The notes below the pieces were generated by a model, which saw nothing but the letters and a program-made list of their open reading frames with translations, did no database searches and had not been told where the DNA came from. DNA of 28,624 bases from a virus: positions 1 through 28,624 of the IMG/VR virus record IMGVR_UViG_3300023176_003391. The stretch is one strand, 5' to 3'. Every line of letters begins with the position of its first letter. Positions within the stretch are counted from its first letter, which is position 1. Below, one piece after another: positions 22,655 through 28,624 of the stretch. A program made the translations under genes and the position numbers.

Positions 22655-23365
22655 ATGAAATTAAATAGTGTACATGATATCCGTGAATATTTTATTGGCG
22701 AATTGAGCGATGAAGCATTCACCACTGATAAAACAGGCCAAAAAACAATTGAATTGATTGGTGCTTCGTTCATAGCAGATGAACCAAGTATTTTTGGCAC
22801 AGTTAATGAAGACTATGTTGCTGCTGAAATTGCATGGTATCAGTCGATGTCGACTAATATTTATGATATTCATAAAGAGTCTGGTGCTGATGCTCCAGCT
22901 GCATGGAAATATACAGCTAATACTCATGGAGAAATCAATTCTAATTACGGAAAATTGATTTTCGATGATATATATTATAGCCAGTATAATCAAGCACTTG
23001 ATGAATTACTTGCAAATCCTGATAGTCGTAGAGCTACGATGATTTATAATCGCCCTTCAATTTGGCAAGAGTACAACGAAAATGGTAAAAATGATTTTAT
23101 TTGTACTAATGCCGTTAGTTACTATATTAGAGATGGTCAAATCAATGCAGTTGTTCAAATGCGATCAAACGATGTCGTATATGGATATAAAAACGATTAT
23201 GCGTGGCAACAATTTGTGTTATCAAGTTTTGTAGAAAATTATAATAGCCTATATCATGCTCAAGCTTGGGACAGTGATTATAGAAAGGATATGGAAGTAG
23301 GTCATATTATTTGGCAAGTACAAAATCTTCATGTCTACGAAAGGCATTTTCACCTTGTTAAATAA
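22655..23365 (+). CDS. 42: dCMP hydroxymethylase (T4 gp42-like)
   Basis: A 236-residue thymidylate-synthase-fold enzyme far closer to T4 gp42 than to ThyA: IELIGASFIADEPSIFG, GEINSNYGK, NPDSRRATMIYNRPS, RSNDVVYGYKNDYAWQ and NLHVYERHF. The nucleophile Cys150 and Asp181 match T4 Cys148 and Asp179; the Asp replaces the Asn of thymidylate synthases and selects cytosine. It should convert dCMP to 5-hydroxymethyl-dCMP with methylene-tetrahydrofolate, implying modified cytosine in the phage DNA. A cytosine 5-hydroxylase variant cannot be excluded. It ends about 20 residues before the T4 C-terminus. It overlaps the deaminase gene by 35 nt. Confidence 0.9.
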   Translation: MKLNSVHDIREYFIGELSDEAFTTDKTGQKTIELIGASFIADEPSIFGTVNEDYVAAEIAWYQSMSTNIYDIHKESGADAPAAWKYTANTHGEINSNYGKLIFDDIYYSQYNQALDELLANPDSRRATMIYNRPSIWQEYNENGKNDFICTNAVSYYIRDGQINAVVQMRSNDVVYGYKNDYAWQQFVLSSFVENYNSLYHAQAWDSDYRKDMEVGHIIWQVQNLHVYERHFHLVK

Positions 23366-23822
23366 ATGGGATTATCGTTATTTAGATCTTGCTGAGCATA
23401 TTGCTACATGGTCTAAAGATCCATCACGCCAAATAGGCGCTGTGGCTATTGGTGATAAAGGTCAAGTATTGGCTCAAGGCTATAATGGATTTCCACGTAA
23501 AATACTAGATTCAACAGAAAGGTATACAAATCGAGAAAAGAAATACAAATTTGTAGTTCATGCTGAAATGAACTGCATCTATAATGCTGGTTTCAATGGT
23601 GTTTCATTAGATGGATCAACCATGTATGTGACTGGCTTACCAACTTGTTCTAACTGCGCGTTAGGTGTAATTCAAGTTGGAGTAAAAAGAGTCGTGATGC
23701 GCGCTGATGTAGATGAGCGGTGGCATGATTCATGGTCGTTAACAAAACAATTATTTCAAGAAGCAGGAGTTAGATATGAACTTATTGCAAAAACTGAGAG
23801 AAGCTCACGGTGTCAAGGATAA
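23331..23822 (+). CDS. cd: dCMP deaminase
   Basis: A 163-residue zinc deaminase that converts dCMP to dUMP for dTTP synthesis. The site is intact: His77-Ala-Glu79 and Cys106-X-X-Cys109 in LPTCSNCA, with substrate segments SKDPSRQIGAVAI and AQGYNGFPR. T4 Cd is slightly longer. Pairing with the gene 42 product puts both dCMP-consuming steps in one operon, splitting the pool between hydroxymethyl-dCMP and dUMP. It starts within gene 42 and overlaps the next gene by 47 nt. Confidence 0.93.
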   Translation: MSTKGIFTLLNKWDYRYLDLAEHIATWSKDPSRQIGAVAIGDKGQVLAQGYNGFPRKILDSTERYTNREKKYKFVVHAEMNCIYNAGFNGVSLDGSTMYVTGLPTCSNCALGVIQVGVKRVVMRADVDERWHDSWSLTKQLFQEAGVRYELIAKTERSSRCQG

Positions 23823-24036
23823 CGAAGACGATGTTTTCGATACAAGAAATCATCGTGAACCATATTATGATTATATGATGAGACGAAGTCGTGAAGAAGA
23901 TGCTAAATTAAAAGCACAAGAAGAACTTGAAAAGAATAAAGAAATAATTGAACTAAAAGAACGAATCACTAAACTTGAAATTGATATGGCGCATATGCAA
24001 GCCGAACAACAAACCATTTTTGGTGATCGTTACTAA
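23776..24036 (+). CDS. Small coiled-coil protein
   Basis: An 86-residue charged protein. Residues ~1-35 include LLQKLREAHGVKDNEDDVF and an EPYYDYMMRRSREE stretch; residues ~38-80 are a heptad-rich coiled coil (ELEKNKEIIELKERITKLEIDMAHM). Function unknown; it may be a dimerising adaptor. AGGAG at 23765-23769, 6 nt before the ATG, supports the start in spite of the 47-nt overlap with the deaminase gene. An 11-17 nt gap separates it from the next gene. Confidence 0.65.
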   Translation: MNLLQKLREAHGVKDNEDDVFDTRNHREPYYDYMMRRSREEDAKLKAQEELEKNKEIIELKERITKLEIDMAHMQAEQQTIFGDRY

Positions 24037-24053
24037 AAAAGAACTCTTTGATT

Positions 24054-25043
24054 ATGAACTTATCACCTAATGAATATGATATCTTATATGAAAATACATC
24101 AGTAGTAGACCTTAATAAAAAAGGAAAACCTGTTGATAGTTGGATGAAAGATTGGACTCAAGAACAGAGATTCGAAAAGTTCTTTGAGTTTTGTCATAAG
24201 TTCGATCAAAGACAAGATACATTACTCAAACAAGATTATCAAATCTTTTCACATCGGTTACACTGGCATGAACATCCATTTTGTGATATTATGTCAGATG
24301 TAACCGATGATTTTCATCGTATGTGGTATACTCTCGTTTTTAGTTTTACTAATGAACATTGGTTAACACTTACAACTCTAATGAATCATGGTGTACAAGG
24401 ATTAAAAGAACGATTTGAACATCATAGACATGCTCGAAATGATTTATTTCAAATCTATTATCCTAAAGGTACTAATGTTCGTGAATGGTTATTAACTGGA
24501 CCAAAGCAAGCTGCTGAAGATATGGGTCATATCTTAAGTTCTAAAAATAGACCTTGGACTATGATGGAACTTGCAAAAGAAATGGCACAGTATTTTGCGA
24601 AGGAACAAGGATTTAGAAATCCTATGTATCCATGTAAAAACTTTGCTCGTTATATTGCTATGGCATATCCTAATGTCTGTGATCCAGAATCTGTTCTGTT
24701 TGGAGGTACTGGTCATTTTGATGGCATGCACCAAATATTTGGTGGCAAAAATTTAATGAGTAAAGTAAAATACGAAATAGATGAAAATGGACTATTTACT
24801 TCTACTAACGAATATGGTAGAATATGGCTAGAACAAATGGAGATATTGTCGAATCATCCTATGAATCCAATTAAAGAGCAAAAGCTTTTGAACATAGAAG
24901 ATAAGACATGTTTCTTTTATAAGCATATTGCTATTAATCATGGAGTAAAATCACCTACGAAAAGAATTCCATATGAATGGATCTTTCCAAAGGATTTCAG
25001 CTTGAGGTCAGTATATGAAAGTCATAACGAATCCTATCACTAA
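24054..25043 (+). CDS. Unknown large protein 1 of the putative modification cluster
   Basis: A 329-residue soluble, helical-looking protein, rich in His/Trp/Phe. Prominent segments: WMKDWTQEQRFEKFFEF, RLHWHEHPFCDIMSDV, NFARYIAMAYPNVCDPESV directly followed by LFGGTGHFDGMHQIFGGKNL, and a C-terminal RIPYEWIFPKDF. The NFARY...GGTGHFDG block looks like an active or binding site. I cannot assign a family with confidence; relation to predicted phage base-hypermodification enzymes is a guess from context after genes 42 and cd. The ATG at 24054 is used; an in-frame TTG lies at 24048, and there is no clear ribosome site. It overlaps the SGNH-like gene by 29 nt. Confidence 0.7.
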   Translation: MNLSPNEYDILYENTSVVDLNKKGKPVDSWMKDWTQEQRFEKFFEFCHKFDQRQDTLLKQDYQIFSHRLHWHEHPFCDIMSDVTDDFHRMWYTLVFSFTNEHWLTLTTLMNHGVQGLKERFEHHRHARNDLFQIYYPKGTNVREWLLTGPKQAAEDMGHILSSKNRPWTMMELAKEMAQYFAKEQGFRNPMYPCKNFARYIAMAYPNVCDPESVLFGGTGHFDGMHQIFGGKNLMSKVKYEIDENGLFTSTNEYGRIWLEQMEILSNHPMNPIKEQKLLNIEDKTCFFYKHIAINHGVKSPTKRIPYEWIFPKDFSLRSVYESHNESYH

Positions 25044-25971
25044 TATTCCTAAAACTGAAAAGTCGCATGTTTTAGGATGGACACAAATTTGGCAAAACCA
25101 ACTAAATGCCGCAATAGATCATAAGTGCTCTGCTAATATTCTAAAAGCCGATCAAGTTTACGTTGATCATGGTGTGAATTTTGGTGGGACACTTAATTTA
25201 TTTGGTGGAGCTACAAAAGAAATATTTGATAAAATAAACACGTTGTTAGCGTGTAACAATATCACGTCACTTGATTGTGATATGCCAGACTATGGAGCTA
25301 TGCTAAAAGTTCGTATAGGTAATAATACTACATATGAAGGCATCACTGAAAAGTGGTGTGATATGGTTTCTGAAAGAATAAAATATATTCCTTTCTTAAC
25401 ACAAAAAAATATTATATCAGATGGAATTACCTATGGAGATTCTCATACAATTGCTTTTAGCGCTACTGGCGATCGTGTTTATCGTACTGATGGCAAAACA
25501 CTTTATGGATCTCTTAGAAGAGGACTTAGAGAAGACTTCAAAGAATCCGTACATAGACTTACGATATGCCTTGGTTCTATTGATATTCGTCACCATATAT
25601 TGCGTTATCCTAGTTTTGACTTAAAAGAAACTCTTAAAGAATATGTTCGTCAAGGTAATGAACTTGGTGATGACGTTTGGTTTACGGCTCCTGTTCCAGT
25701 AGAATACGAAGGTCGTAAGTTGCCTAAAACTGGTTATTTTAAAAAGACTCCATTCTTTGGATCATGGAAAGAACGTTATGATCTCACAAATCGTTTTATT
25801 GAAATATTACACGATGAATCAAAAGGTAAAGTAGTAATGCCACCTGAACATTGGTATACTATGGATCCAGAAAAATATGCGAATACTTATATGGAACACG
25901 GTGGAAGTGTACACATTGCTCCTCCATTTCATAGAAGAAATGATTGGGGAGTATCACCACTTGGCGTTTGA
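25015..25971 (+). CDS. SGNH/GDSL-hydrolase-like protein
   Basis: A 318-residue protein. Residues ~138-195 carry YGDSHTIAFS (GDS at 141-143, candidate Ser143 nucleophile) and TICLGSIDIRHHI (block III-like, with Asp190), separated by about 45 residues; a C-terminal HGGSVHIAPPFH could give the final His. SGNH enzymes deacylate or acylate sugars and other esters. The canonical block III Asn is replaced, so catalysis is unproven. The N-terminal ~130 residues are a separate domain with NFGGTLNLFGGA. GAGGT lies 8 nt before the ATG. It is embedded between two unknown genes with overlaps at both ends. Confidence 0.6.
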   Translation: MKVITNPITNIPKTEKSHVLGWTQIWQNQLNAAIDHKCSANILKADQVYVDHGVNFGGTLNLFGGATKEIFDKINTLLACNNITSLDCDMPDYGAMLKVRIGNNTTYEGITEKWCDMVSERIKYIPFLTQKNIISDGITYGDSHTIAFSATGDRVYRTDGKTLYGSLRRGLREDFKESVHRLTICLGSIDIRHHILRYPSFDLKETLKEYVRQGNELGDDVWFTAPVPVEYEGRKLPKTGYFKKTPFFGSWKERYDLTNRFIEILHDESKGKVVMPPEHWYTMDPEKYANTYMEHGGSVHIAPPFHRRNDWGVSPLGV

Positions 25972-26845
25972 AAATCATGTTATAGATGGAGTAAATAAAG
26001 ATATAAACCCATTCTACGGAGATCCAAAAGAATATTATTTAGATTTAGCAAAAGATTGGGAAGATCCTTATGGTGAACCAGTGGTTGATATGCACGATGG
26101 TGTACGAGTTGTTCGTGACGACTATCTTGTGGGTTCTAAAGTTCGTGGCGGTGATTGTCTTATTAGTAGTCTTGATTCTCGAATCGATACTATCGTTTAT
26201 GTTCAACCTCGGACTGGTCTTGCTGGTGTTAGTATACTTGACGTAGCGAAGAAGCATAATAAAGATGTCATGCTCTTTATGCCTTCATCAAAAAAGATTA
26301 GTCACCATCAAGCCTGTTGTATTGAACGAGGAGCTAAATACGAATTTCATAGAATAGCTGCTATGCCAAATCTAAATGCCATTGCAAAGAAATGGGCTTC
26401 TGAAAGAAAAAATGCTTTCTTTGTACCGCTTGGATTAAAACACGAAATGGTCACAGCTGGTATTGTAAAGACAGCTTCAAAAATACGAGAGCCAGAAGAA
26501 GTTTATACTGCTACATCAACAGGTGTACTTACTCGTGCCCTTCAGATTGCATGGCCAAATGCGAAGTTCTATTCGGTTTGTGTATCTCGTAATATGAAAG
26601 CTGGAGAACTTGGAATCGCCGAACCTATATGTGAACCTCTTGCATTTTTGCAAGCAGAGAAAAAAGAAAACCTACCACCTTTTCCCACTATAGATACTTA
26701 TGATGGTAAAGTATGGAAGTATATTCCTAAAAATACTAATAAAGACATTCTCTTTTGGAATGTAGGAAAAGAACCAATTTTACAAAATTTAGAATTAGCA
26801 AATACTATAGATTCATATAGGGAGTGGGCGAAGAATGTGGCTTAA
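25940..26845 (+). CDS. PLP-dependent-enzyme-like protein (fold type II)
   Basis: About 301 residues. Features recalling ACC-deaminase/cysteine-synthase-type enzymes: VVRDDYLVGSKVRGG with Lys67 as candidate PLP lysine, an QPRTGLAGVSILDVAKKH loop-helix, FMPSSKKISHHQACCIERGAKYEF (the typical 'increase of entropy' strand-helix), and VYTATSTGVLTRALQ in place of the usual Gly-rich phosphate loop. The assignment is by pattern only and could be wrong. The start is uncertain: ATG at 25940 overlaps the upstream gene by 32 nt; a TTG at 25961 has a better ribosome site (GGGGAG at 25946-25951). Coupled to both neighbours. Confidence 0.55.
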   Translation: MIGEYHHLAFENHVIDGVNKDINPFYGDPKEYYLDLAKDWEDPYGEPVVDMHDGVRVVRDDYLVGSKVRGGDCLISSLDSRIDTIVYVQPRTGLAGVSILDVAKKHNKDVMLFMPSSKKISHHQACCIERGAKYEFHRIAAMPNLNAIAKKWASERKNAFFVPLGLKHEMVTAGIVKTASKIREPEEVYTATSTGVLTRALQIAWPNAKFYSVCVSRNMKAGELGIAEPICEPLAFLQAEKKENLPPFPTIDTYDGKVWKYIPKNTNKDILFWNVGKEPILQNLELANTIDSYREWAKNVA

Positions 26846-27872
26846 CGAAAAAGCAATTGATATTTTAGTTGATTATTATTATCCAAGAGCCAAGTGGTTA
26901 CAAATTAATTGTAATTGGGGGAAAGTTCCTTATACAGGTGAAGTAGCAAATAAAGAAGTAAATGACGATCTTATGCAAGAGATTGATATTTACGATTGTT
27001 ATACAAGAGATGCCGCTGGTTTTTCAAATGTTTTACAAGATTTAAGATATCGTAGTGAAACACCAAAAAGACATCATCAATTAAAGAATAAAGCTTTAGG
27101 TCAAAAACACGTAGACTTAGTTGATAGTTATATCACTGAAAAATGGGATCTTAAAACGTGGTTATTTGCTTATATGTGTCATAGAGCCACAGGATCTGGA
27201 GCATCATTTACAAGAGATCATGGTTATAGAAATAATTGTGTCCATAAATGGGGAGTTTTAGAATCAATCGAAGAAATGAGTGCTGATCTTAAATATCGTA
27301 AAGCAAATAAAATTCCAACTTTTACTTCAATTGGAAATCAACCTCCAGCTCCTCGTAAAGGTGTAAGTGTTATTGATTATCTTACTGAAGAATTACCGCA
27401 TCTTTTAGATAGACTCATTGATTGGTTATATAGTGGCCAAAAGAAAACACATAAACAAGTTACAGATTTTTTAAATGCATATAATGCTGAACAAGGACAT
27501 AGAAAATTTAACTTTGTTTATGCTGCTTTTTCATATGATTTAGGTGATTATCATAAAGATCTTGTGGATGATCAGTCTCATGGATACTTTGGTAATAATG
27601 CTGTTAGGTGTATGAAAATGATGTCAAGTGGATATAGTACTGATAAATTTATGGATATATTATGTGAACGTATGGGTGGAGCTCCACGAGATAACGAAGA
27701 TGTTCTATGTGATTTTGTTAGATTTGGTCAAAATTATGTACCACGAAATGATGATACATTTGACCATATTGCTGCTGATATTCAAAATAATTCTGGTTGG
27801 GTATCAGGATGGGCACAAAGACAAGGTCGACCTCCAGAAAAGAGTGTACTATTAGACGAATTTATGGTATAA
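26835..27872 (+). CDS. Unknown large protein 2 with clamp-binding-like C-terminus
   Basis: A 345-residue soluble protein, not confidently recognised. Notable segments: TWLFAYMCHRATGSGASF followed by DHGYRNNCVHKWG, a FNFVYAAFSYDLGDYHKDLVDDQS stretch, and YFGNNAVRCMKMM. The composition suggests an enzyme. The extreme C-terminus, SVLLDEFMV, resembles the tails of this phage's gp43 (TLEDFFV) and gp55 (DLSDFM), which in T4 contact the sliding clamp. This would place it at replicating DNA, consistent with a DNA-base-modifying role (inference). GGGAG at 26820-26824 precedes the ATG; it overlaps the previous gene by 11 nt. Confidence 0.7.
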   Translation: MWLNEKAIDILVDYYYPRAKWLQINCNWGKVPYTGEVANKEVNDDLMQEIDIYDCYTRDAAGFSNVLQDLRYRSETPKRHHQLKNKALGQKHVDLVDSYITEKWDLKTWLFAYMCHRATGSGASFTRDHGYRNNCVHKWGVLESIEEMSADLKYRKANKIPTFTSIGNQPPAPRKGVSVIDYLTEELPHLLDRLIDWLYSGQKKTHKQVTDFLNAYNAEQGHRKFNFVYAAFSYDLGDYHKDLVDDQSHGYFGNNAVRCMKMMSSGYSTDKFMDILCERMGGAPRDNEDVLCDFVRFGQNYVPRNDDTFDHIAADIQNNSGWVSGWAQRQGRPPEKSVLLDEFMV

Positions 27873-27873
27873 T
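27845..27873 (+). promoter_or_regulatory. Host-type promoter of the epimerase gene
   Basis: TGTACT at 27845-27850, 17-bp spacer ending TGG, TATAAT at 27868-27873. It lies inside the 3' end of the preceding gene, whose TAA stop is within the -10 box. Confidence 0.7.
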
Positions 27874-27875
27874 AG

Positions 27876-27883
27876 GATAAATA
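27876..27883 (+). promoter_or_regulatory. Possible late promoter (GATAAATA, one mismatch)
   Basis: One mismatch (G for the first T) to the T4 late octamer, 2 nt after the TATAAT box of the host-type promoter. If used, it would add late expression of the epimerase gene. AGAGGA at 27898-27903 is the ribosome site for the ATG at 27911. Confidence 0.3.
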
Positions 27884-27910
27884 GCTTCAGTAATATTAGA
27901 GGATTCTCAA

Positions 27911-28624
27911 ATGAAAATTGTAGTAACTGGATCACATGGGTTCATTGGATCCCATTTGGTAAAGGAACTGATTGCAGCTGGACATGTTGTAGATCAGTGG
28001 GATCGAAAGATTGAGAGACATATCGATAATTTTGAATTGCCTTCTGGTGTAAGTTGGGTAATTCATTTAGCAGCACAAGCCGATGTAAGACGTAGCATTG
28101 AATATCCACAAGAATATTGGAAAAACAATGTAGAAAATACAACTCGAATACAACAAATCTGTAGGAAGAATAATGTACCATTATTATATGCTTCCTCATC
28201 TTGTATTCACAGATGGTGGTTATCTCCTTATGGAACAACAAAGAAAGTTAACGAAGAAACTGCAAGAGCTAGACAAACCGCGCTTCGCTTTACAACTGTG
28301 TACGGTGATGGTGCTCGCGATACTATGTTCATGGGTAGGCTTCTTTCAGGCAATCTTGAGTATAGTACTAATCACGTGCGTGACTTTATTCACGTTAGTG
28401 ATGTTGTCTCAGCGATATTGGCTATTATCAATTCGGACACTGAGCCACAACAGCGCGCTTACGATATTGGTACTGGAGTGGGTAATACTGTATCTGATTT
28501 GGCAGAATTGGCTGGCTATGACGTACCTATAAAAGAAGGTGCTACATGTGAAGCACCAGATAATACTGCTGATAATACTCATATAAAAGAAGAATTTGGT
28601 TGGGAACCAACTACTGATGTAAAA
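27911..28624 (+). CDS. NAD-dependent nucleotide-sugar epimerase/dehydratase (partial)
   Basis: An extended short-chain dehydrogenase, 238 residues before the window ends with no stop. The NAD-binding GSHGFIGSH follows the first strand, with VIHLAAQADVR, the substrate segment ASSSCIH and the catalytic SPYGTTK (Tyr/Lys), then TTVYGDGARDTM and a VRDFIHVSDVV segment typical of UDP-sugar epimerases and related dehydratases or decarboxylases. The exact product is not readable. Together with the phosphomannomutase and dehydrogenase upstream it could complete a nucleotide-sugar pathway, for example a UDP-pentose or uronate route. Strong AGAGGA lies 7 nt before the ATG. Its own promoter makes it the start of a new unit. 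Confidence 0.85.
   Translation, partial: MKIVVTGSHGFIGSHLVKELIAAGHVVDQWDRKIERHIDNFELPSGVSWVIHLAAQADVRRSIEYPQEYWKNNVENTTRIQQICRKNNVPLLYASSSCIHRWWLSPYGTTKKVNEETARARQTALRFTTVYGDGARDTMFMGRLLSGNLEYSTNHVRDFIHVSDVVSAILAIINSDTEPQQRAYDIGTGVGNTVSDLAELAGYDVPIKEGATCEAPDNTADNTHIKEEFGWEPTTDVK

Noticed and set aside
22661-22993. 110-codon open frame on the minus strand within gene 42
   Set aside because: Antisense to a well-conserved enzyme; low-complexity hydrophobic translation with no start signal.
1-28624. tRNA genes, CRISPR arrays, insertion sequences, attachment sites
   Set aside because: The gaps between genes are short (the longest is about 150 nt), no cloverleaf or repeat-spacer pattern is seen, and no transposase or integrase is encoded.

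Overview
This window is a segment of a T4-like myovirus (class Caudoviricetes), most likely marine. All genes lie on the + strand, the DNA is AT-rich, and the genes are packed with many start/stop overlaps. Identity rests on protein sequences that match the T4 head, replication and recombination modules in order: 67-68-21-22-23, then uvsY-uvsW, then 55-47-46-45-44-62-regA, and later 43. An Hsp20 gene is typical of marine T4-like phages. A DUF1127 gene, a family common in alphaproteobacteria, suggests an alphaproteobacterial host; this is inference.

Layout. (1) 1-3763: prohead core, protease, scaffold and major capsid protein, closed by a strong UUCG-loop terminator. (2) 3775-6649: a perfect T4-type late promoter, a tail-tube-fold protein, UvsY, UvsW and a small conserved unknown. 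(3) 6751-12868: late sigma factor gp55, the gp47/gp46 nuclease, clamp, clamp loader and RegA, with host-type promoters before 55, 45 and 44. (4) 12879-14114: an accessory cluster of Hsp20, DUF1127 and two small unknowns, closed by a terminator. (5) 14122-14930: a late promoter, an M15-type endolysin and a secreted protein. (6) 14934-20040: DNA polymerase, MazG, an AEP-primase-like protein and two unknowns. (7) 20061-22642: DUF1599, phosphomannomutase, cytidylyltransferase and a short nucleotide-sugar dehydrogenase. (8) 22620-27872: dCMP hydroxymethylase (gp42-like), dCMP deaminase, a coiled-coil protein, then four large overlapping genes: an unknown, an SGNH-like protein, a PLP-enzyme-like protein and an unknown with a clamp-tail-like C-terminus. 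(9) 27845-end: a promoter and an SDR epimerase that runs off the window.

Two promoter classes can be read directly. Late promoters are perfect TATAAATA octamers at 390, 3775 and 14122, upstream of head, tail and lysis genes. Early/middle promoters share T(T/G)TAC(A/T), a 17-bp spacer usually ending in TGN, and a TATAAT-like box. Eight of these precede replication, nucleotide and modification operons. At three of them (gene 43, mazG, gene 42) the start codon lies exactly 6 nt after the -10 box with no Shine-Dalgarno sequence, which predicts leaderless mRNAs.

The most interesting possibility is a cytosine-hypermodification system. A dCMP hydroxymethylase with the T4-type Cys and Asp sits between nucleotide-sugar genes and a four-gene unit of PLP-like, SGNH-like and unknown proteins. 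The last of these ends in a tail resembling the clamp-binding tails of this phage's own DNA polymerase and gp55. The chemistry is not established by the sequence.
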